64,000 nt of DNA from Gordionus sp. m RMFG-2023 (lineage: Eukaryota > Nematomorpha > Gordioida > Chordodea > Parachordodidae), in contig NC_088775.1 of assembly GCF_954871325.1 (NCBI RefSeq), positions 14,919,561 through 14,983,560 on the forward strand, given 5' to 3'. Both the position numbers and the translations under genes were made by a program. Under the pieces are notes generated by a model. It was given only the letters and a program-made list of their open reading frames with translations. It did not search any database and was not told the origin of the DNA. Positions 50,664-61,400 of this stretch are shown here, in pieces; positions within the stretch are counted from its first letter, which is position 1, and each line of letters begins with the position of its first letter.

Positions 50664-52321
50664 TCACTTTTCTTGCTTCTTTTTGTAGTCCAGTAAAGCT
50701 GCCCTTATTGCATCTTCCGCAAGCACTTTATTGTATTTTTTTAAAAAATAATATTTATAAATAATAATAATACTTCCTTTATAATGACAAATCATTTAAT
50801 AATATATATTAATGCAATTTAAAAATATTTAAACCAATATTTTAAATGTAATTATTTGGAGAATAAAAAATAAAATTCACTTAACAATTCATAAAAGTTA
50901 TTTGGTTTTTTTGAAAAGAAAAACAATTTTCTTAAATATTCATTCAAGGATATAAGTAAAATAAAATAAAAATATCAGATTGGTATATAATTAAGTAAGT
51001 AATAATATCACCATATATTGGATCAGAGAAAAATTTGTGGATTGGCATAGCACATAAATTCATAATTAAATTTGAAATTATAGTGAATTGAAATAAAATT
51101 TATAATTTAGAAAAGTAATTTTAATTGTATATTTTGATTTTTTTTGTATTATAAATGCAGTCAACCATAAGTATATAAAAATATTTCTAATGAGATAAGA
51201 AGGAAGAAAAAAAGTGTTGTCAATTTTTTTTCCTATTACTTTTTACTTTTAAAATTCAGCTAGAGAATTAACTTTATGATGAATGATAATCATATAAATT
51301 ATGAGTACAAGTTTCATTAATATTGCATTTTTATGCCTTAAATGAATAATCAAAAAATATTTTTGTGGAAATTGGGAATTTTCAAATAGAAACATTTTTT
51401 ATTTGGTTTATTGGCTAAAATTATATTATTTGATTTAAATATAATTGAAAATTGCATTATAAATAGTTAAAATTCAAAAGTAAGGAATGTAAATATAAAC
51501 AATAAACCAGACAAATAATTAAAAAAATTTTTAAGTAGGTATTGTATTTTAATTATTTTTGATAAATAAATATTAGATAGCTAATAGATAATAAACAAAA
51601 ATTAAATATAGCTGAATGTATAATTGTATATGATTGCTTATCATTAAACAAAAGTATAGTGCTTATATTATTTTATAAAAAAATCTTTATAAGTTTTTCA
51701 AGGTTTTAAAATCAGTATATTCTAAATTTAAGGCATTTGATATAATTCTTATCGCAAAGTTCTGTAACAAAATATAATAGAAAAAAATATATGTGATGTC
51801 ACATTATTTATATTTTGAGGTATAGTATATTTAAGTGAATTTTTAAATTTAACTACTTGAGCAATGTAGTTTCACAGGTGGAAGACATAATTCTTTTGCA
51901 ATATCAGAATTTTTAATTGTTCCAGCTTCATTAACAGATTTACCTTTAATCCATTCTGTGGCTAAAGAGCTTGATGCTATAGCTGATCCACACCCAAATG
52001 TTTTAAATTTTGCATCAACAATTTTTCCATTTTCATCTACTTTGATCTAAAATTAAATTATGAAAGATAATTTTTATGCTATTACTTGTAATTTCATAAC
52101 ATCTCCACAAGCTGGAGCTCCAACTAAACCTGTCCCAACATTTTTTTCACTTTTATCAAGTGAACCCACATTTCTTGGATTTTCATAATGATCAATTACC
52201 TACAATAAAAATGTTTAGCAAGTAAAATTAATATTTATACATTTTTATGATATAAATTAGCTATTATCCTAGAAGTATTAATTATATTTAAAGAAGAAGA
52301 TCTTGAAATTTTTTTCAGCAT
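50664..52321 (-). CDS. ISCU: ISCU, mitochondrial iron-sulfur cluster scaffold, complete, four exons
   Basis: ISCU is the scaffold on which NFS1, frataxin and ferredoxin assemble [2Fe-2S] clusters in the mitochondrial matrix. Exons (minus): 52321-52241, 52199-52086, 52046-51857, 50725-50664; phases 0,0,1 agree and give 148 residues. Exon 1 encodes a Ser/Arg-rich mitochondrial presequence ending LYHKN. Then come [20 protein letters not shown] and [15 protein letters not shown] (first ligand Cys), [19 protein letters not shown] (second ligand Cys), [12 protein letters not shown] (LPPVK chaperone-binding motif and third ligand Cys), and in the distant last exon [19 protein letters not shown]. All three cluster-binding cysteines and the conserved aspartate of GD are present, so the gene looks functional. 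Introns are 41, 39 and 1131 bp. Confidence 0.97.
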
Positions 52322-53530
52322 TTTACATTAAAAAATGGGTAATGAATGAATGAAAATAAATTCGAGTGCCAAAAATTGTTTTGATAAGCTGCTATTTAAA
52401 TTAATTGATATTATTCTTGTATTGGTGTCATTATAATTGTTTAATCTAATATTCTTGCTTTAGATTTCTTCTAATCAGCATTTACAATGATAATATAATT
52501 TAATTTTAACCTTACCAACACCTTTCTACATTATTACCTTTATCTAATCAGGTATGAACCTTTACCTAATTTTTTCATTTCATGGGCGCTTAAATAAATA
52601 GCTTTGCCTCTTACGCACCCAGGTAACTGCAATCTGCCTAATAATATATGGATGCTTTTTCTCTTAAGTTATCCCCAATTACTTAACGTAATTAGATGGG
52701 ATTTGAGGATTCTAAGCGTAGCTCTGCTATTTCACACAGCGAAAATGGCGATGCGCTTAATATCACGTAATTTTGACTATGCGATATTTAACATAAATCT
52801 ATTATGATAGTTGGAAATATATTATTCTTTTTTAAATTTATTAAGGGAGTACCAATTGCAATTACTAAACAACGGCCAATTTTTATTAAAATGTAATAAG
52901 ACCTATTTTTTAAATATTAATGGAATCACGTGGTCAAGCACGATACACTATATATCATCCTTCCAAGGACGGAACCATGGATTTAGAAAAAAACATGATC
53001 CAAATAGGATTCAAACCCGGAACCTTCGGATCGAGATACACGTCTTCATCCAAAGCTTTAGTTTTCATATAGTCAACATATTGCAATTACTAAACAACGA
53101 CCATATTTTTTTAAAAATGTAATAAGGCCATTTATTTTTTATGAAATTACGTGATCGAATCCAATCAAGACGCTCTTCGAAAATGACTATATTTTAAATA
53201 AAAATATTATAAATAAACATTGGTTATTCGGTCGTATCACATTTTGGTTCGCCATACGATATTTAAAATTAACCCTTATAATAGGCTTTTATACTTTAAG
53301 ACTTGATGATTATCGGTTTTCAACACACTCGCATTTATAGCCATATAAATAATTTAATAAAATTTTAGATATTTCTAAAACTAAGGCTACATTAGTTTCA
53401 TTATGAACTTCTTATTACCAAAATCAAATCTTAGACTTGATTTCCTTTTTGGGGATATTTCTATGACATTTCCTATATTCTTGTTTTTTTTCCCAATACA
53501 TTTTTTGATTAATATTTTTGTAGTTATAGG
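52322..53530. other. Region upstream of ISCU, with a tRNA-like module and possible hairpin
   Basis: Presumably holds the ISCU promoter, but no motif can be assigned. A GC-richer stretch at 52590-52790 includes an imperfect inverted pair (TAAGCGTAGC against GCGATGCGCTTA). Its open frame (52604-52807) resembles no family I know. The SINE-like module is at 52960-53050. Confidence 0.35.
52960..53050 (-). repeat. tRNA-derived SINE-like module
   Basis: On the minus strand TATCTCGATCCGAAGG leads into TTCCGGGTTTGAATCC, a good anticodon-arm-like and box-B order, followed by TATTTGGATCATG and a T-run. The box A region is poorly preserved. Confidence 0.55.
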
Positions 53531-55127
53531 GAGGGATGTGTACCCTTCGAGAAAAAAGTGTCCAGGTCCGGGTACAGTAAATTTAAAAAGGGTCCGGGTT
53601 CAGAGAACTAAAAAAATGAATTAAAATAAGACTTTTTTTTCATTCATTTATTATTATACTGCAATATATATACATTCATAATTTACAAATAAAAAATTTG
53701 AAAATAAAATAAATTATATTTTAAATGCTTTATTCAATCGCACAATCATAATATCTTCTAATAAATCATCCTTGAGATTTCCACGTAAATTAGAAAATAT
53801 ATATTTCAAAGAAGAAAATTTACGTTCTACGCTTACTTAAAATAGATAGTTTTCTTAATAATACATAAAATATTGTACTCATGTCACCGGTACAACCATG
53901 ACGATTTTAGATAAGATTTATAATTCTGGATATATTGAAGAATTTTTATCCCAGAATTTTAAAATATTTGTATCCTTATTTATTCTCTTAACTTCTGAGA
54001 ACTTTCTATTAAAGATGTAATGGGCATTTTTTGATCCTCCTTTCTATCTGATGATTATTTTTTTTTCTCTATCTAAAAGTAAAATTTTAAGATCATCAAT
54101 GTTGCTACAATTATTATTATTATAACTACAACCAATAGGTATTGTCGTAGCCTCCGATATATTGTAAATAATGGAGTTTTGCTTATGCCATAAATCCTTA
54201 AGATGGTCTTTAGCCATTTGTTTTTGCTCAATACTCAATAAAACTTGATATCGAGGGTCTAAATATATAGAAACGTATACACCACTATTTTGCAAATATT
54301 GTTGCTCTCGAATCTTCATGTTTTCTAATATTTCATATGAAAAGGACTAGTAAATCTTTCTAAATCTTATCGGCATCTAATCCATATGCCATAAAAATCA
54401 GATAAACATAATTGTTCTGATTGTAATCATAATGTTGTTATTTATAAAGGAACTAATAAACTAGTGAGATCCTTTAATGGCACCAATCTCTTCCCAGAAA
54501 ATGACTTCACATGCTCCTATAATAAAATCATTACAGAAATGTTTCAAACTAATCTTCTAGCATCATACAAATTGAGGACCAACGTGTTGTGCAATCTAAT
54601 ATTGCCATTGACCTTTTCATTGATTTTAATATTCTTACAATTCTGGGAGTTCTTAATATTTTACAATATTCATTGCTTTATCAATGTAAAGATTTATAAG
54701 AATAAATCAATGTTACGAGTTAAATTTTATTTAATTTATTTTTTAAAATTTTACATCTATTTTAAAACTAAAAATATAATGCTTATATAGCATGTTACAA
54801 ACAAAAAAATCAATTTACATATTAATATAATAATTTATATACAAAAATCAATCACAATTTATAAAAAAAAATCAATTTATATAAACACAAAAAAACAATT
54901 TAAAGGTTAGTATTAATCGGTCATATCAACACAATGATAGCTTTAAAATATTATTTTTTAGGCTTTTATAATATTTTTAAAAATATAATTTTTATATTAT
55001 TTTTTTTAAATAAATTTGTAAAAATTTTTTATGACACCTAGAACCCTTAAACCCTCCACTTTAAAAAAGGTTCAGGGTTCAGGTACAGCCAAAATACGAG
55101 GCTTTAGGGTCCGGGTTCACATCCCTG
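53531..55127 (-). mobile_element. hAT transposon with a perfect 8-bp target duplication, internally reduced
   Basis: GTTATAGG flanks both ends (53523-53530 and 55128-55135). Termini are GAGGGATGTGTACCC and the inverse of CAGGGATGTGAACCCGGACC, the CAGGG-type ends of hAT elements. On the minus strand inside are transposase remnants: LDCTTRWSSICMMLED (about 54590-54640), a 91-codon open piece at 54319-54044 including VYVSIYLDPRYQVLLS, and the C-terminal dimerisation region VERKFSSLKYIFSNLRGNLK DDLLEDIMIVRLNKAF (about 53720-53840). At 1597 bp it is shorter than usual autonomous hATs, with in-frame stops between pieces, so it cannot code for an active enzyme. The intact duplication suggests a fairly recent insertion. 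Confidence 0.88.
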
Positions 55128-58100
55128 GTTATAGGTTTAAATGTAAAAAATTTATGCTTTTAAAAGCAAATAAAATATTATAATCATTTTCTTTGATTCA
55201 AATATATAAATTTTTAAAAAAATATAATTTTGTTTTGTGTACTTTATATTAAAAAAATTAAAATCAAAGAAAAGGCTAAGAAGTGGTCTTATTTTATAAA
55301 TTTGGATAGGGGAGTCAACTCATGAGGTCGGTTGTAAAATCTTTTGACCCAAAAATTTTTTTAAAAAAATTCCCGGGCCGTATATTTTAAAACCAAATAT
55401 TTAAATCGCCATTATTAGGTATAAAAATTAATATAGTATATTTTAAAAATACTCTGCAACTCTCTGATATATATACGTGAAATCTTTAATCTATTTCTTA
55501 TAATTAATTTTTGCCATAATTAAAATAATGGGTTGACCACAATTTAGTACTTTTCTTACCCTCAAATATATAGAAAATTAATTTTAATAATCTAATTTTA
55601 CAAAGTGTCAAATTTCTTTTTTAATACAATTTTAAGAATATTATTTGATTATAATTAAAATAATATGTTGATAGAAAGTAGGTCTACATCGAAGAAATGC
55701 CTTTATTCTCATAATTATGTTAACTGGTAAAATTTAACAGACCATATATTTTACCCGTGAGATAGCGTTATATTTATTATCTTTATTTATTTTATTTTTT
55801 TAAAATAATTTATTCTTTTTTTCAATTAAACGTTATAAGAATGTTTTTTTTAGATTAATTTTTTTATGATAAATTTATTTTATACTAAATGTGTGATGTT
55901 AATTAGAAGGCAAAAAAAAATAAAAATGAATAATTACTATTATTATCAAGGAAGTATTATGTTGTTGTATTGATTATATTAAATGATAATACACGTGCCA
56001 TAACGATAAAGGGCATTTCGAAATAGGCATATTTAAATTTGTTTTAATTAGAATTTATATAAAATGAACAATAACTAAAATCTCCATATTTTCATCATGA
56101 TGTTGGGTGTAGCATAAATTAATAAAAAATTTCAATTTTATTTTGGAGCTTGATGTATATGGGAAAACTGGAAAGGTATGACATAAATTAGACGTTGTAT
56201 CAGCCCTTCTTTTCTTTCTCTATTATCTGGGGCCTTGAATTTAACCCCATTCAAGCTTGAAAAATGGGTAGAGGAGCCTGGTAATTATTACATACTCCTT
56301 ATCATGCATTGATTCTCAGCTTCATTATCATAAATATCAAAAGTTGCAAAGGAGTAAGAAATTATTTTCTTCATCCGAAGTTTCATCTTCATCTCTTGTT
56401 TCATTCTTATCACTGAAAACTCTAAAAGGATTTATTTTATACATTAAAATGGAATGATAAAAAAAATACTTAAAAAGCTAAAGGAAGATGGACACATAGT
56501 CTGTTATTATATTGGTTATTTTGTTTCAAAAAGCTATAAAAACTTCAATTCTTTAGCTATCTTATGAAAGGCACGTCTTCCTTTAATTTCGTAATGGGTC
56601 GCGAAATAATTCTTTTCAAAATGAAAATTACGAAGAAAATAATTTGTAAAAATAACTGATGATTGTTATGTATAATATAAACATAAATATTTTTCCATTC
56701 CTTATGTTGCCTAGTAGAAAAGATTGCTAAACTAATATATCAAAACAAAAATAATAATAAAGTAAAAAAAAAAGATATTTATTTCTTAATATCTTCCTTC
56801 AAATAAGTCACCTTTAAACTTGACAATTTCAGTCTAGGGACCTATCTCAAACGTTATAGAAATGAAATTGACAATACTGGAGGTGGTTCAAAAGAATATT
56901 TTTACCCCTGTGGGCTGGAAGATATATAGATATAATTTACTCCTAATTCACGGATTCATGCTATTCCCTACCTCTTAGATAATTTTTTTTATCCTATATG
57001 TTAAAACAAATTAAAAATGTAAATAAAGATTAAAATAAATTACTGATAAAATTACTATTATAAATGATGGATAATAAGCAGCATGGAGCCATGAATTGAT
57101 AAGAAATTTGAACAACAAATTTCTAAGCCAGTATTCTGGAGAATATAGATATATTCTTTAGAATCACATGTTTTCTTTATTAATTATATTGTGCTTATTT
57201 CATATTGAATTAAGTGAATCTTGTATTATAAAAATAATTCGCGAAATATGGAATTCATTTCTAAGCCCCCTCCCCCTTCTGAAATTTGTCTTTTCTAGTA
57301 TATATAAATATATATTAATTTAAGCTAATAAATATATCACCCCTCCCCCTCCCACCCTCCTCTCTCCAAAAATATATACAATATATCACTATAAACAAGA
57401 ATAAGAATACTATTTTGTCTAATATAAGAGAGAACATATCAACCTTTGACAAAAATGGTGCTAACACTTTATAAAATGAAAAACCGTTCTTCCATCACAT
57501 ATTTTATCAAAATCCAAAATGATCTCTCATAAAATAACCAGGTGATAAGAAAGTAACTCTTCGCATCTTGACTTCAAACAAAACCTTAACTCCTTACAAT
57601 GAATCAACTTTCAATGCATTGGTTGATAAAATATTGTCACCTTTCTGTATTTTAGTTGACTAAAAAAATAAATATTAGTGGATTCGGAATCTCTCGATTT
57701 TAAATCATTTACTAAGGGCGATTGATCAAAAATGTATTGCAGCATGTAGAGTACGCATATGGTGAATTTCAAACAATTTCGCTATGAACTTAAGAATTCC
57801 TCTTAGTTTTATGGATTTTTTATGTAAATTACAAAATACACAATAGAATTAAGGAAAAAGAACTATCTGAAATTCATGGAAACTTTACACATGCTGGGTT
57901 AAATCAAATTTAAATTTTTTTTAAAAAATCTTCCTCTACAAAATGATTTAAAAGAGAATCCAAATTTCCATGAATTCCATATCCCAAAAAGACATTATAT
58001 ATAATTTATTTATAAAGATAGTGTCAAAAAATATTAGCTTGATATAATCACTTATACTGTTTATTTATTTACTATATAAATATTTAAAAAATGTATAAAA

Positions 58101-58447
58101 CAAAAATAAAGTAATATAAAAATACAATATTATATATGGTATGTAATTAAAACGTAATAAACGGAATAGTAAAAAATAAAATTATATTTGAGCAGCTATA
58201 TTAAATATAAATAATAATTAATTGTGTGCTTTGAAATTTAATTTATTGTTAAAAAAGTGAGATAGTATAACAAATATAGAACTAAATGAGGGTTTATTTA
58301 GGATAAACAAATTTAAATCAACTTAATATTTGTAATAAGCAATGATTAAACTATTTACATAAAAATATATCTAATTTAAATTACTTATGTTAAATGTATT
58401 AAATGCAATAATAATAATACTGTATATCAAAAGTATTAATTCTTTTG
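55128..58447. other. Intergenic region with unassigned coding-like islands
   Basis: Family B-like material occurs at 55325-55460. On the minus strand three stop-free pieces look protein-like: about 56642-56545 (NFHFEKNYFATHYEIKGRRA), about 56415-56345 (SDKNETRDEDETSDEENNF) and about 56272-56160 (NGVKFKAPDNRERKEGLIQR). I do not recognise them and could not join them by good splice sites. They may be exons of an unknown gene or transposon debris. C-rich runs occur at 57265-57365 and a MITE at 57680-58010. Confidence 0.3.
57680..58010. repeat. Family F inverted-repeat element
   Basis: Left part GGATTCGGAATCTCTCGATT then TTAAATCATTTA; the right part holds AAATGATTTAAAAGAGAATC and ends GAATTCCATATCCCAAAA. 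The same order of ends is seen at 60248-60830. Confidence 0.5.
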
Positions 58448-61400
58448 TTAATTGTTGAATGGATTAACCTGCAAAAACACGACGCCTGGCTTTGAGATTT
58501 TTAGCATTTTGTGGTTATTAGGCTGCATAACCCATTTGTCTTTCCCCGTAATATCTAAATTATAAATAAATAACATAAATAGCAGAAAAAAAATTTGTAT
58601 CTAAATAACCATTCAAACTATGGCGTAAGCCACTGAAGCGTGATATTAAAAACAAATCTTCTGCCTCGTGAGACCTAAGCTTTGATCAACAAAATCAACT
58701 AACTTATAGGCTCACTCGGCTAATTCTCTAGTAGTTTTATTTTTTTAAATTTCGTAATAATATAGTTAATAAATAAAAAAAGCATTTTAAACGTGATTTG
58801 ATATTCAGTGATAAATTTAATTCAAAAAAATGATATTGTCAAGTGATAATCTTTTAAAAAGTAATAGCTAAAAAAATATATAGCATATATAGACCCGGTC
58901 GCAAATGCAAAAAAAATAAAAGGTATTGTAAAAAATATTCCAAAAAAGAAACAGTCAATTTTTTGATGAGCCTACCCAATGCAATAAATCGATATAAAGG
59001 ATTCTGATAATTATTTAAGTGTTCAGATTAAAGATTTTATCCCTATATTAATAATCTTCATTTAAACAAATCCAGTGCATAAATTAATGCATAAAAATAT
59101 TTTTATTACTAATAGAAGAATGCCCTTTTAGCAAAATCTTTGAAAATGTATTTAAAAACAGATAAAAATGGTATTAAATTTAAAATGTGTTTTTCGAGTA
59201 AATATATATTAAGGCCGTTCCGATCTATAAATATAACTAATACCGATGCGATATTTATTGATTTTTATTTACCATTGATCTTTAAAACAATGTCATACAT
59301 ATAAATCAATATTTTCTTTTTTTTTAAAAAGGTCAACTAACTTTCAAGCATGAATGAGGATATTTTATTGTTATTATTTTAAAGTTAATCATCTTATTTA
59401 AAATGTTTGTGGCTGAATGTAATTTTGTTAAAAAGTTTGAGCCAATTTTAAAAAAAGGACTAAATCAACATTTTAGTCGAAATATACAACGATTTGACCA
59501 ATAAATGTCCAGAGCTTTCTGTCATCTTCCGAACTTGGGTTAATTACTTTTGGCTAAAATCTTGAGTTAGCTGTTTTCACGGCATGTGACTCGTTAGATA
59601 TTATTTAAATTATTTTCTTGTTGCAGATAATGTAACAAAAAAAATACAGCCTCAATTTTAGCTACCCTGTCTTTTAAAATGATTTAATTTTTTAAATATT
59701 ACAAAAAAAATTGATTTTGGTTTCATTTTATTAATTGGTTATTATTGAAATTATGTATAAAATAGAAATATATTATATAATTTCATATTATAAAACCATA
59801 AAATAACCAAAAACAATAAAAAATACCGAACCATATCGGTTTCTTAAAAAAACCCGATCCATAGGCGTGATGAGGGGGGGGGGCAAGAGAAAATTCCCCA
59901 CCTTCGGAGTTCTCGTGAATGTAATTTTAAGTTAATAAAAATTTTACCCTTACACACCCCCATCTCCCCCAAAATTGTATACAATATATTACTATATATA
60001 ATAATTTGAAAGAAAAATAAGTAAAAGTTAATAATTTTTTTTTAAAATAATGACAATAATTTATAATTTACAGGAAAAAAAGCATTTTTACTAAAAAAAG
60101 TGACAAGCCAAAATTATTTTCATAAATATATGGTGGAAAAAAGTAACCTAATAGAAAAATCCTGATTACACCTAAGGCACCGATGTTTTTTAAAAGTGCT
60201 AAATATCGGCCCCGATTTATTAATAATAACGGCGTAGCGCAAATATATGTCGTATTGGGATATATGATTCATGGGAATTTGAAATCTCTCTATTTTAAAT
60301 CATTTATGGCAGGGTGATTTTTCTAACGATAGTCTTTCGTAATTTACATATCATCTTAGCTTCATTGTTAGTTCTCCCATGGATTACCTTTATCTCTTTT
60401 GTTTGTGCGCAAGTTATATTCAATATTGGCCTCATATAGCTTATGTGTTATGTCATTATCTACCATTAGCCCTTAATCTACATATCATCACTCTCTCTTT
60501 CTCCCTTGTCTTCCATTTTTTCTTTATTTTCATCTATCTTTTAAAATATATTTTATATTCGAAATTATATAACCCTTTTTTATGATTTCTATTAGTTACT
60601 GTTACCGCAAATCGGAATTTTTTTTTGTTAATAAACATTTCTGTATACCTCCGAATATTTCATCATCTTTAAATTGACATCATCTCTACATAATCTACTA
60701 AGTTCGTTATTATATTGTTATATTCGAGCTAAAAAATGGCCCTCAGTAAATGATTCAAAATTAAAGATTACGAATCCCCAAGGATTCCATATCCCAAAAC
60801 GATGTATATATAGTTTTTATAATATGTCTTTGTATGAAATCGGTCTAGTTACTTTTAAAATGTTTCGTCGACACAGCCCTGATGATGTTATGCATTCTAA
60901 CACTCATAATTAATATCAAAAATACAGTTTAGGTGTTCATATGTCATATCCTGCTTTTCCTAAATTCACATCTGATTCTAATTGTTAAAATTAAAAGTCA
61001 TTTTTATTAAATTAATAAAAGGGCAAAATTTATATTTTTCTCAATGAAATCTCAAATTCGGCCAATGATGGTAAATTGGCCGAGAAAAATTACCGTAGAC
61101 ATTGTAGAACACGTAACCAGATTCGTTGTTCAGCCCTAAAAGAATGGGCTGAAGATCGAAATTATGCATTTTAGGTATCAAGCCATCGCCATTTTCGCTC
61201 GGACCAGTTATTATATCGTTATTCACAGCGAATTCGTCCTGAAATGGGTAAAGCAATGCTAAAGCGTAAGAACCTCGGGGCAATATGGGTCGAATCCAAA
61301 CTTGGACCAAATTTTTCTGTGATTTTAAAATTATAAAAAAACTTACAAGGAGTTATTGCGAAATATATATATTTGGGTGGAATTAACAAAAAACAAATTA

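Noticed and set aside
54464-54790. 108-codon plus-strand open frame
   Set aside because: It is antisense to hAT transposase remnants inside the element at 53531-55127.
61041-61093. End of the GH27 gene at the stop at 61041
   Set aside because: The donor TACG|GTAATT at 61093 joins in phase to 58554, giving NVYDITGKDKW and the family's terminal beta-domain. The read-through tail has no family match.
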